DNA of 6,598 nucleotides from positions 1-6,598 of the forward strand of contig JAGAFT010000057.1 of assembly GCA_017627975.1 (NCBI GenBank). The letters are read 5' to 3'. Shown in pieces: positions 1-6,005 of the stretch. Below the pieces are notes generated by a model, which was not told where the DNA came from, made no database searches, and saw nothing but the letters and a program-made list of their open reading frames with translations. The translations under genes and the position numbers were made by a program. The first letter of the stretch is position 1. Every line of letters starts with the position of its first letter. This stretch comes from Oscillospiraceae bacterium. GTDB lineage: Bacteria; Bacillota_A; Clostridia; Oscillospirales; Oscillospiraceae.

Positions 1-104
1 ATGCTCTCTGCGACCAGGCGGTGGATAATGCCGTGGTTGCAGCCGGGGCAGTAGTGGAACTGCTTATCGGTAAGAAGTTTGGTTCTCTCAAATACGACGG
101 ACAT
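1..104 (-). CDS. 2-oxoacid:ferredoxin oxidoreductase, thiamine-diphosphate (beta) subunit, N-terminal fragment
   Basis: Only the first 34 codons are in the window; the rest lies beyond base 1. The peptide begins [15 protein letters not shown] and contains CPGCNHG at residues 19-25, the signature at the start of the thiamine-diphosphate subunit of 2-oxoacid:ferredoxin oxidoreductases (KorB/PorB/VorA families); the first cysteines of this family bind an Fe-S cluster. The subunit decarboxylates the 2-oxoacid and passes electrons to ferredoxin in the cytoplasm. The start is supported by GGAGG (118 down to 114), nine bases before the ATG and inside the last codons of the alpha-subunit gene, so the two genes are probably translationally coupled. 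With VorB next to it the substrate is probably a branched-chain oxoacid, but this fragment cannot decide that. Confidence 0.9.
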   Translation of the reverse strand, partial: MSVVFERTKLLTDKQFHYCPGCNHGIIHRLVAES

Positions 105-105
105 T

Positions 106-1185
106 TTACTTACCCTCCTTCATCTCGAGGATCTTCTGTCTGATCTCTGCGGTGGTCGGGAACTGGCTTCCGAGGTGGCCGAAGAATTCAACGGGCTTCG
201 CGCCGTTGATGGCGAGCTTGACATCCTCGAGCATCTGGCCTTCGTTGACCTCGACGTCCAGGACTGCCTTGACCTGATCGGCGCAGCAGGCTTCTTTCAG
301 CGCGTCATAGGGATACGGCCAGACGGAAATGGGACGGAACAGGCCGACCTTGTAGCCTTCTTCACGCATCTGGTCGACAACGGTCTTTACGATACGGGCG
401 ACCGTGCCGAAGGCGGTGACGACAATCTCGGCGTCCTCGGTCTTGTAGCACTCCCACATCTGCTCGTTCTTGCGTGCCTCGGCGTAGACCGCCTGCAGGT
501 CGGCATTGTGTACGGTCAGGGATTCGGTGTCGATGTAGATGGAGTTGATGACGCCGCGCTTTTTCGGGTCGTCGCCCGGCTTCCAGCCGGTGCAGGCCCA
601 GGGCTTCTTCTCCGGATCGACTTTATAGTCCACCATCTCGGGCATCTCCACCGGCTCCATCATCTGGGCGATGATGCCGTCGGCGAGGAAGAGCACCGGC
701 ATACGGTACTTCTCTGCCTTCTCAAAGGCGAACATCATGATGTCGATGGCTTCCTGGACGGAAGACGGCGCGTAGGTCAGCAGGTGATAGTCACCGTTGC
801 CGCCGCCCTTGACGCCCTGGAAGTAGTCGCCCTGGGAGGCCTGGATGTTGCCGAGGCCGGGGCCGCCGCGCATGACGTTCAGGATCACGCAGGGCAGCTG
901 CGCGCCGGCGCAGTAGGAAATGCCTTCCTGCTTCAGGGAGACACCGGGGCTGGAGGAAGAGGTGATGACACGCGCGCCGGTACCGGCAGCGCCGTACACC
1001 ATGTTGATCGCCGCGATTTCGCTCTCGGCCTGGAGGAAGCAGCCTCCGACCTCGGGCATACGCGCGGACATGTACTCGGGAATCTCCGTCTGCGGAGTGA
1101 TGGGGTAGCCGAAGAAGAAACGTGCGCCCGCGCGGATGGCGGCCTCAGCGATTGCTTCGCTCCCCTTCATCAAAGTCAGTGCCAT
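106..1185 (-). CDS. vorB: 2-oxoacid:ferredoxin oxidoreductase alpha subunit, VorB type
   Basis: A 359-residue cytoplasmic subunit of a ferredoxin-dependent 2-oxoacid oxidoreductase, most like the 3-methyl-2-oxobutanoate (2-oxoisovalerate) VorB group, which converts branched-chain oxoacid plus CoA to acyl-CoA, CO2 and reduced ferredoxin. Visible family motifs are [13 protein letters not shown] (26-38), the [13 protein letters not shown] stretch (76-88), MRGGPGLGN (105-113), the [10 protein letters not shown] segment opening the C-terminal transketolase-like domain (283-292) and EVNEGQM (312-318). Length is normal for the family (about 350-360). I chose the ATG at 1185 because AAGGAGG (1200 down to 1194) sits eight bases before it; an upstream in-frame ATG at 1227 would add 14 residues, lie inside the ferredoxin gene and lack such a site. 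It sits between the ferredoxin and beta-subunit genes. Exact oxoacid preference (valine-, pyruvate- or 2-oxoglutarate-derived) is inferred from family resemblance only. Confidence 0.9.
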   Translation of the reverse strand: MALTLMKGSEAIAEAAIRAGARFFFGYPITPQTEIPEYMSARMPEVGGCFLQAESEIAAINMVYGAAGTGARVITSSSSPGVSLKQEGISYCAGAQLPCVILNVMRGGPGLGNIQASQGDYFQGVKGGGNGDYHLLTYAPSSVQEAIDIMMFAFEKAEKYRMPVLFLADGIIAQMMEPVEMPEMVDYKVDPEKKPWACTGWKPGDDPKKRGVINSIYIDTESLTVHNADLQAVYAEARKNEQMWECYKTEDAEIVVTAFGTVARIVKTVVDQMREEGYKVGLFRPISVWPYPYDALKEACCADQVKAVLDVEVNEGQMLEDVKLAINGAKPVEFFGHLGSQFPTTAEIRQKILEMKEGK

Positions 1186-1198
1186 AGTCTTGTCCTCC

Positions 1199-1414
1199 TT
1201 AGTCTCTTTCGATCCGGATGGCGACATCCGGGCAGGTACGCGCGCAGGACGCGCATCCGATGCAGTCCTCAGGTCTCACGACCTCGGCCGGATGATAGCC
1301 CTTTGCGTTGAGCTTGGTCCGGGACAGCTCCAGCACGTTCTTGGGACACGCCCGTACGCACAGACCGCAGCCCTTGCAGACCAGCTCATTGATGCTTACG
1401 GTGATTTTTGCCAT
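1199..1414 (-). CDS. vorC: 2x[4Fe-4S] ferredoxin-type delta subunit of the 2-oxoacid oxidoreductase
   Basis: A 71-residue protein with two classic CxxCxxCxxxCP motifs, at C13-C16-C19-C23-P24 and C51-C54-C57-C61-P62, each expected to hold a [4Fe-4S] cluster. Small proteins of this kind immediately upstream of VorB are the delta subunit that carries electrons from the thiamine-diphosphate subunit to external ferredoxin. The roughly 27-residue linker between the motifs (about 24-50) is typical of 2-oxoacid oxidoreductase delta subunits. The start ATG at 1414 has an AGAGG ribosome binding site about eight bases upstream. Its TAA (1201-1199) overlaps the AAGGAGG of vorB, which argues for co-translation. 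The symbol follows archaeal VorC; the family is certain, the exact subunit naming less so. Confidence 0.93.
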   Translation of the reverse strand: MAKITVSINELVCKGCGLCVRACPKNVLELSRTKLNAKGYHPAEVVRPEDCIGCASCARTCPDVAIRIERD

Positions 1415-1533
1415 AAACTCTACCTCTTTTCTCAGAATTTTGATCCATGATGGTAGTCACTGTTATTAAAAACCGCCTTCCGCGGGGATCAACAAAGATA
1501 ACGGCGTGGAATATCGGGTTCTGAATGCCGGGT
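1415..1533 (-). promoter_or_regulatory. Gap between ATPase and ferredoxin genes with a weak promoter-like or attenuator-like element
   Basis: This 119-base gap is long compared with the overlapping junctions downstream. On the minus strand it holds TTGATC (1492-1487), a 16-base spacer and TTTAAT (1470-1465), a passable sigma-A promoter that would give the enzyme genes their own transcript. The same bases contain a short hairpin, CCGC/GCGG (arms 1473-1476 and 1482-1485) followed on the minus strand by five Ts (1472-1468), which could be a weak terminator or attenuator. The two readings compete. No ORF of its own is credible here. Confidence 0.3.
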
Positions 1534-2274
1534 TTACAGGTATTCCAGCTGCTGCGGGCGCTTCTCCGGAAGGCTGTTGATCCAGCTGTTCCAGTCACGC
1601 CGCATGTAGATGTCAATGGGAAGCGGGGTGCCGATATACGCCGGGTCATGGCCGCCCTCAGCCAGGAACTGCTCCAGCAGCTCCTTCTTCCCGGAGGTGT
1701 ACTTCACCGGCACACCGGTCTTCTGGGATACTTCCTTGATGAGCTCGTATCCGTCGTGCAGTTCCTGGGCCGTTGTGACCTCGGCGAGATTGGTGTTGTT
1801 GATCATGCCGGTGATTTTCAGGCGGGAGTGGATCTGCATCTCCTCCTGCAGCCGGATGACCCGTTCCACCGTTCCGGCCAGCGGACGGCGGATGTTCACC
1901 ACGTTCAGGACCTCCAGCGCGCCTTCTTCCAGCTCGGCAAAGTCCTGGTGGTAGCGCCCCAGCGCGGTGGAGCCGACCGCGTCGCCGCCGACGTCGAAGA
2001 TGACCGTGTCCCAGTCCATCGCGAAGGCGGACTGCACCTCCGCCGGGAGCGAGAGCGTCTCGATGCCGGAGTTTGCGAAGTTCGGCGAGACCAGGCGGAT
2101 TTCCTTCATCTCCACCTGCTTGCCGCGCTCGGTCAGGCGGAAATAGGTGTTGACCATGTCCAGGTCCAGCAGTTCGGTGCGCTCACCGCGCTCCGCGGCC
2201 CGGAACGCAAAGTTCAGCGCCAGTTCTGACTTTCCGCTGCCGTAATTTCCAATCAGAACCATCATTTTTTTCAT
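1534..2274 (-). CDS. SIMIBI-class P-loop ATP-binding protein of the vor operon
   Basis: A 246-residue cytoplasmic P-loop NTPase. It has a Walker A motif GNYGSGKS (9-16), a switch-like LLDLDMVNTYFR (35-46), a Walker-B/switch-II-like segment TVIFDVGGD (90-98) and a possible nucleotide-base loop NNTNL (159-163). This order fits the MinD/ParA/CobQ-like SIMIBI group. There is no membrane segment and no C-terminal amphipathic MinD-type helix that I can recognise. An ATP-binding protein of this type next to ferredoxin and VorB genes is, to my recollection, common in Clostridia; its role is not known to me, and help with assembly or Fe-S/cofactor loading is only a guess. I chose ATG 2274 (MKKMMVLIG) because GGGAGG (2287 down to 2282) lies seven bases upstream; the ATG at 2289 overlaps that site and would add five residues. 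It is the first gene of the leftward operon. Confidence 0.85.
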   Translation of the reverse strand: MKKMMVLIGNYGSGKSELALNFAFRAAERGERTELLDLDMVNTYFRLTERGKQVEMKEIRLVSPNFANSGIETLSLPAEVQSAFAMDWDTVIFDVGGDAVGSTALGRYHQDFAELEEGALEVLNVVNIRRPLAGTVERVIRLQEEMQIHSRLKITGMINNTNLAEVTTAQELHDGYELIKEVSQKTGVPVKYTSGKKELLEQFLAEGGHDPAYIGTPLPIDIYMRRDWNSWINSLPEKRPQQLEYL

Positions 2275-2312
2275 GCCGGCGCCTCCCATTTGCGCGTTTT
2301 GATTTCAGTTTT

Positions 2313-2342
2313 ATTTTATCACGCTGTCAAAGTGCCCGTCAA
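2313..2342 (-). promoter_or_regulatory. Leftward sigma-A-type promoter of the ATPase-vor operon
   Basis: On the minus strand, TTGACG (2342-2337; five of six match TTGACA) is followed by an 18-base spacer and TAAAAT (2318-2313; five of six match TATAAT). TG lies one base upstream of the -10 (TGA at 2321-2319), making an extended -10. The expected start is near 2306, giving a leader of about 30 bases before the ATG at 2274, which contains the GGGAGG site. It is the best candidate for driving the leftward operon. Confidence 0.6.
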
Positions 2343-2368
2343 TCAGCATTTTATACAGAAAAACATTG

Positions 2369-2381
2369 CTGTTAATTACAG
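2369..2381. repeat. Small imperfect palindrome CTGT-N5-ACAG
   Basis: CTGT (2369-2372) and ACAG (2378-2381) flank TAATT. The element lies about 27 bases upstream of the -35 box of the leftward promoter, a usual position for an activator site. It is short enough to be chance in this AT-rich spacer, and no regulator family is assigned. Confidence 0.25.
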
Positions 2382-2468
2382 AATGACGGAGTTTTAAAAG
2401 TTTTGCATTTGTTTTAAATCAATTATCTCTGTTTTTCATCGATTTTGTTCTTAAATTTCGGATTTTAA

Positions 2469-2491
2469 AAACCTAGTATTTTTATAGGTTT
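2469..2491. repeat. Inverted repeat AAACCTA-N9-TAGGTTT in the divergent spacer
   Basis: Perfect 7-base arms (2469-2475 and 2485-2491) separated by nine bases. The centre lies about 85 bases upstream of the rightward -10 box and about 140 bases from the leftward -35. It could be an operator for a dimeric regulator. The arms are AT-rich and no T tract follows, so a terminator is unlikely. The rest of the spacer (about 2343-2539) is AT-rich and shows no ORF or RNA gene. Confidence 0.35.
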
Positions 2492-2539
2492 AGTTCTCTC
2501 CTCTGTTTCTCCCCCTGATAAAAAACGCAGAAATGGTTC

Positions 2540-2568
2540 TTTTCATTTTCTCTCCCCTGCGGTATAAT
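2540..2568 (+). promoter_or_regulatory. Rightward promoter of the repeat-protein pair
   Basis: A perfect TATAAT at 2563-2568 lies 28 bases before the start codon at 2596. The hexamer at the ideal 17-base distance, TTTCAT (2540-2545), is a poor -35, and no extended -10 TG is present, so the promoter may need an activator or a different sigma factor. CGCAG (2526-2530) and CTGCG (2557-2561) form inverted 5-base arms around the -35 region. Transcription would start near 2575, leaving a leader of about 20 bases with GGGAG at 2585-2589. Confidence 0.55.
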
Positions 2569-2595
2569 AAATTATTCTGTTGATGGGAGACGCAA

Positions 2596-4620
2596 ATGAG
2601 ACATCGAACCAAATCCGCTCTTCTTCTGCTGCCGCTGTGTGCGTTTCTGCTGCTGACCGGCTTCACCTCTTCCGTAGAGAAGGACTATCAGGATGCTGAA
2701 GCGCTGCTGGCAGAGGGGAATTATGAAGCCGCCTCCGCCAAATTCCGGGAGCTCGGGAGCTATGAGGAGGCCAGCCGCCTGCTGATGTACAGCCGGGCTG
2801 CAAGTGCCGCCGAAAGCGGCGACTATGACACCGCCCGCAGGGCCTTTTCCGCACTGGACAGCTTCCGGGACGCACCGGAGATGCTGCGCTATTACGAAGG
2901 CCGTGAGGCGGAGACCGAGGGACGAATTGCCCTTAGTTCCGAAGATTATGCCGGAGCCATCCGCGAGCTGAAGAACGCCGCGGAGATCTACGGGGCTCTC
3001 CCCGGCTTCCGGGACACGACGGAGCGCGCATCGGCCTGCCTCAGTGCCCTGTATGAGCAGGGCCGGGTACTGCTGGGCGCTGCCCGCTATACCGAGGCGC
3101 GGGATCTCTTCTCCGCACTGGGTTCCTATTCCGACAGTGCCGGCCTGAACGGCTACTGCGAAGCCTGCCTCCTGGAGGCAGGCGGCTCGTCCCTCGCCGC
3201 GGCGGAGCGTTTTTCCGCGCTTCCCGGCGTTCTGGACGCCGCCGCGCGCGCCGACGCCAACCGCGAACAGGTCTATCAGCAGGCCCTCTCCCTCTCCGCG
3301 GGGGGACAGCAGGAGGCCTCCATCAACCTCTTCAACGCCCTCGGCTCCTATCGGGATGCCCGGGAGCAGCGCGACAGCACGATCCGTCTGCTGCTGGATG
3401 AACGCCTGCGCAACGGCGAGTATGACGGCGTCTCCCTGTTGCTGGACACCGCCGCCGAGGCCATGTCGCTTCAGCGCGTTGACGACGCCGCGCAGCGGGC
3501 GCGCTTTGAACCCTTTCTGGACGGCTTTCTCGAAGCCTATCTCCACTTCAGCGCCGGCAGCATGGACTCCTGGTCCGGCTACTACGGAATGCTGCCCTAC
3601 GTTGACCCCAACGGGGCTCTGGAATACCGGTTCCGCCAGGTCACGATGATCGGCAGCTACAGTCACAACTCCAACTTCATCTATTACGGCAGCGAGTTTC
3701 TTGATCTCTACCTGCTGCGGGAGAACTTCTACATCGCCTATGTCCGGGCCTCCGCCTCGGTCAACCAGCCGCGCGGCCCGGTGGAGATCACCAGAACCTT
3801 CCGGCTTCTGGTTCACGATACCGAGGGCGGTCTGATCGTTGAAGCGATGGATGACTGCCTCTACGGGACAAGCAATCCCTCCGGGCGTCTTACCGTCACC
3901 TGCCCGCTGCCAAACGGTGAGCTTCCGGCAGATGAGGACGGCGACGGCATCCTCGTGGTGGACGTGATGAAGAAGGGCTTCCAGGGCACGATGATCATCG
4001 TGCTGGATCCCTCCCGCGTTTTCCTGGGCGGCCCCGGCTTCTTCGGCGGCAACGGGATGATTCTGGAGGATCTGGTCGCGCGTTATGACGCCCTGGGCGG
4101 CATCAACGCCGGCGGCTTCATCGACGAGGACGGCGCGGGCTCCGGCGGTTTCCCCGAGGGGCTCACCGTTCTGGAAGGCGAGGCCTATCTCTGGGCCGAC
4201 TCCGGCGCCTCCGCGGCCTTCGACAACAACAACGTTCTGCACGTGGGCTTCTTCAAGAAGGAAGAGGTCGCCGAGCTCGGCATCCGGGACTGTGCCAGCT
4301 TCGGCCCCCAGCTCATCGTCGACGGCCAGCCGGAATACGGCAGCTATATGGAGAGCGGCATCAATCCACGCACCGCCATCGGGCAGCGCGCGGACGGCGC
4401 CGTGCTGATGCTCTGTATCGACGGCCGCCAGCTTCGAAGCATCGGGGCAAGCTTCGCCGATATCCGCGACGTGATGCTGGACTTCGGCGCGGTCAATGCC
4501 TGCAGCCTGGACGGTGGCTCTTCCACGGTCATGTATTATAACGGCGAATACCTCAACTGGCCCTCGTCGGCCAGCGGCACCTCGCGCTATCTCCCCAACG
4601 CCTTTTTGATCCGCAGATGA
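2596..4620 (+). CDS. Exported helical-repeat protein with C-terminal phosphodiester glycosidase (NAGPA-type) domain
   Basis: A 674-residue exported protein with three parts. Residues 1-26 are a signal sequence (basic RHRTK, then a leucine-rich core). It ends LLLTGF where a lipoprotein would read LTGC, so the lipobox Cys is Phe23; signal peptidase I could cut after TSS (24-26). Residues about 33-300 hold six TPR-like units marked by FxxLGxYxDA: 49-63, 83-97, 132-145, 171-184, 205-219 and 245-259. A middle domain spans about 305-420. Residues about 440-674 match the phosphodiester glycosidase family (PF09992), with VLDPSRVFLG (469-478), GGINAGGF (501-508), NPRTAIG (590-596), IDGR (608-611) and SLDGGSST (637-644). 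The animal member removes GlcNAc from GlcNAc-1-phosphodiesters; here the substrate is unknown, perhaps a sugar-phosphodiester in an envelope polymer. The start has GGGAG six bases upstream. It is followed after 14 bases by its paralog. Confidence 0.85.
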   Translation: MRHRTKSALLLLPLCAFLLLTGFTSSVEKDYQDAEALLAEGNYEAASAKFRELGSYEEASRLLMYSRAASAAESGDYDTARRAFSALDSFRDAPEMLRYYEGREAETEGRIALSSEDYAGAIRELKNAAEIYGALPGFRDTTERASACLSALYEQGRVLLGAARYTEARDLFSALGSYSDSAGLNGYCEACLLEAGGSSLAAAERFSALPGVLDAAARADANREQVYQQALSLSAGGQQEASINLFNALGSYRDAREQRDSTIRLLLDERLRNGEYDGVSLLLDTAAEAMSLQRVDDAAQRARFEPFLDGFLEAYLHFSAGSMDSWSGYYGMLPYVDPNGALEYRFRQVTMIGSYSHNSNFIYYGSEFLDLYLLRENFYIAYVRASASVNQPRGPVEITRTFRLLVHDTEGGLIVEAMDDCLYGTSNPSGRLTVTCPLPNGELPADEDGDGILVVDVMKKGFQGTMIIVLDPSRVFLGGPGFFGGNGMILEDLVARYDALGGINAGGFIDEDGAGSGGFPEGLTVLEGEAYLWADSGASAAFDNNNVLHVGFFKKEEVAELGIRDCASFGPQLIVDGQPEYGSYMESGINPRTAIGQRADGAVLMLCIDGRQLRSIGASFADIRDVMLDFGAVNACSLDGGSSTVMYYNGEYLNWPSSASGTSRYLPNAFLIRR

Positions 4621-4634
4621 GAGAGGAGACCGAT

Positions 4635-5897
4635 ATGAAAAAACTGATTTGCCTTGTTCTCCTGCTCTCCCTGCTGTCCTGCCTGCTTTGCGGCTGCGCC
4701 GATTCGGCGGAGCGGGCCTGGCGTTCCGGCCAGAAGGCACTGGCAGAGGAGAAATTCGACGTCGCAATCACCTCGTTTCAGAAGGCCGGAAGCTTTCAGG
4801 ATGCCGAACGCCTCCTGCTCTACGCCCAGGCCTCGCAGGAGCTGGCCGTCGGCAATTATGAAAACGCGGAAGCCGGCTTCCGTGCCCTGGGCGATTTCAA
4901 GGACAGCCTCCTGATGACCTCTTACAGCCATGCCCGGGCACAGGATGCCCTGGCGCAGGCGGCCTTCTCTTCCGGGGACGCCGCCGGGGCCGTCGGCGCC
5001 GCCATGGAGGCCTATGCCCTCTATACCTCGCTCCCGCTGTTCCGGGACAGCGACACCCGCGGGGCGCAATGCCGGGACCAGCTCTATGCCAGAGCAACCG
5101 AGTGGATGAACGCGGGCAGCTTTGAAGAAGCGGCCGCGTGCTTCGGCGCTCTGGGCGACTGGCAGGACTGCGCCGGGCTCCAGACCTACTGCGAAGCCGC
5201 GGCGCTGGCAAGCCGGGCTTCCTATGTGGAAGCGGCAAACCTCTTCTCGACGGTCCCGACGGTGCTCGATGCGGCTTCCCGGGCCGAGAGCGCCCGCGCA
5301 CAGGCGTATGAGACCGCCGTCAGCCTGAAGGACAGCGGCGATTACGAATCCGCCATCGCCGCTTTCACCGAGCTCGGAGGCTATCGCGATTCCCCGTCAC
5401 AGCTTGAGAGCGTGACAGGGCTCCTGGTCCGGGAACAGCTGAAGGCCGGCGCCTATGCCGAGGCTCTGAGAAAGCTGAACCTCCTCACCGACCTCTCGGT
5501 CTTCCCCTCCGTGGATCCGGCTTCCGCCGGGAACCTCCCGGCCTTTCTTGACAGCGTGGTCAATGTCTGGCTGAACGCGCATGCACACGTCATGAACTCC
5601 TTTTTTGCCTGCAATCTGCTGCAGCCCTATCTGGAGCCGGGCGGCGAACTGGACACCCTGACCCGCGCCGAGCTGGAAAAGGAGGATGAAATCCCGCTCA
5701 ACTACGGATTCGTGTACCTGGGTTCCGAAGTGAAGGAGCTTCATACCCTGGATGAGAACTTCATCGCCGCAAAGGTACAGGGTACCGGCTCCGTCTCCGG
5801 TCCGGAGGGCAGCGCCGAAAGTACCCAGGAGATGTGGATCCTTGCGGATTCCTCCCGCGGCTACCCCCTGGCGGCAGCGGTCCTGCCCCTGAGTTAA
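4635..5897 (+). CDS. Helical-repeat lipoprotein, paralog of the preceding protein without the glycosidase domain
   Basis: A 420-residue predicted lipoprotein. MKK, a leucine-rich core and L18-C19-G20-C21 form a signal peptide with lipobox; Cys21 would carry the lipid and hold the protein on the outer face of the membrane. Six TPR-like units follow, at 47-61, 81-94, 130-143, 169-182, 203-217 and 243-257, in the same order and spacing as in the upstream gene, including the divergent units 3 (LPLFRD) and 5 (VPTVLDAA). A middle domain (about 304-420; FLDSVV, VYLGSE, ENFIAAKV) matches the upstream one and ends the protein, with no enzymatic domain. I chose ATG 4635 because AGAGGAG (4622-4628) precedes it by six bases and it starts a proper signal peptide; an ATG at 4617, overlapping the upstream TGA, would put MREETD in front. 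Probable role: surface binding or scaffold partner of its neighbour. No named family recognised beyond the repeats. Confidence 0.85.
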   Translation: MKKLICLVLLLSLLSCLLCGCADSAERAWRSGQKALAEEKFDVAITSFQKAGSFQDAERLLLYAQASQELAVGNYENAEAGFRALGDFKDSLLMTSYSHARAQDALAQAAFSSGDAAGAVGAAMEAYALYTSLPLFRDSDTRGAQCRDQLYARATEWMNAGSFEEAAACFGALGDWQDCAGLQTYCEAAALASRASYVEAANLFSTVPTVLDAASRAESARAQAYETAVSLKDSGDYESAIAAFTELGGYRDSPSQLESVTGLLVREQLKAGAYAEALRKLNLLTDLSVFPSVDPASAGNLPAFLDSVVNVWLNAHAHVMNSFFACNLLQPYLEPGGELDTLTRAELEKEDEIPLNYGFVYLGSEVKELHTLDENFIAAKVQGTGSVSGPEGSAESTQEMWILADSSRGYPLAAAVLPLS

Positions 5898-5902
5898 ACC
5901 GG

Positions 5903-5917
5903 CCGGAACCTTTCCGG
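5903..5917 (+). other. Small hairpin just after the lipoprotein stop codon
   Basis: CCGGAA (5903-5908) and TTCCGG (5912-5917) form a perfect 6-bp stem with a 3-base loop, five bases past the TAA at 5895-5897. No T tract follows, so it is more likely a 3'-end stabilising structure than a terminator. Confidence 0.35.
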
Positions 5918-5931
5918 TGATTCAGACAAAA

Positions 5932-5980
5932 CACCCTCTGATGCGCTCTTTCTGAAGCTGCATCAGAGGGTGCTTTCTTC
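5932..5980. terminator. Bidirectional intrinsic terminator between convergent genes
   Basis: A perfect 13-bp stem (5932-5944 with 5960-5972) encloses a 15-base loop. On the plus strand it is followed by CTTTCTTCT (5973-5981), and on the minus strand by TTTTGTCT (5931-5924). It therefore can end both the rightward repeat-protein transcript and the leftward transcript of the gene at 6006-6598. It is the strongest hairpin I found in the window. Confidence 0.85.
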
Positions 5981-6005
5981 TGTCGGACATGCCGTCCGCC
6001 GGCTG

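Noticed and set aside
79..1311. A 410-codon plus-strand frame over vorB and the ferredoxin gene
   Set aside because: It is antisense to two clear family members, and its His/Leu/Asp/Gly-rich translation is a typical shadow of GC-rich coding sequence.
1386..1649. An 87-codon minus-strand frame across the ATPase 3' end and the ferredoxin start
   Set aside because: It overlaps two supported genes in another frame, has no ribosome binding site and a composition unlike a protein family.
1525..2229. A 234-codon plus-strand frame over the ATPase gene
   Set aside because: The opposite strand carries Walker A and other NTPase motifs with a good start; this frame shows no domain.
2369..2381. A Rex-type redox repressor site (CTGTTAA resembles the TTGTTAA half-site)
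   Set aside because: The second half-site TTAACAA is absent at the required spacing; only a generic short palindrome remains.
2572..4767. A 731-codon open frame on the minus strand covering the whole glycosidase gene
   Set aside because: It is antisense to a gene with a signal peptide, repeats and family motifs; its translation is Gly/Ala/Val/Arg-rich and low in complexity, and it has no ribosome binding site logic or recognisable domain. Codon bias of the GC-rich sense gene explains the lack of stops.
4635..5897. The lipoprotein as a frameshifted or truncated copy of the glycosidase protein
   Set aside because: It ends with a clean TAA followed by a small hairpin and a strong terminator within about 35-80 bases; there is no relic of the glycosidase domain in any frame of that short stretch, so it looks like a stable shorter form.
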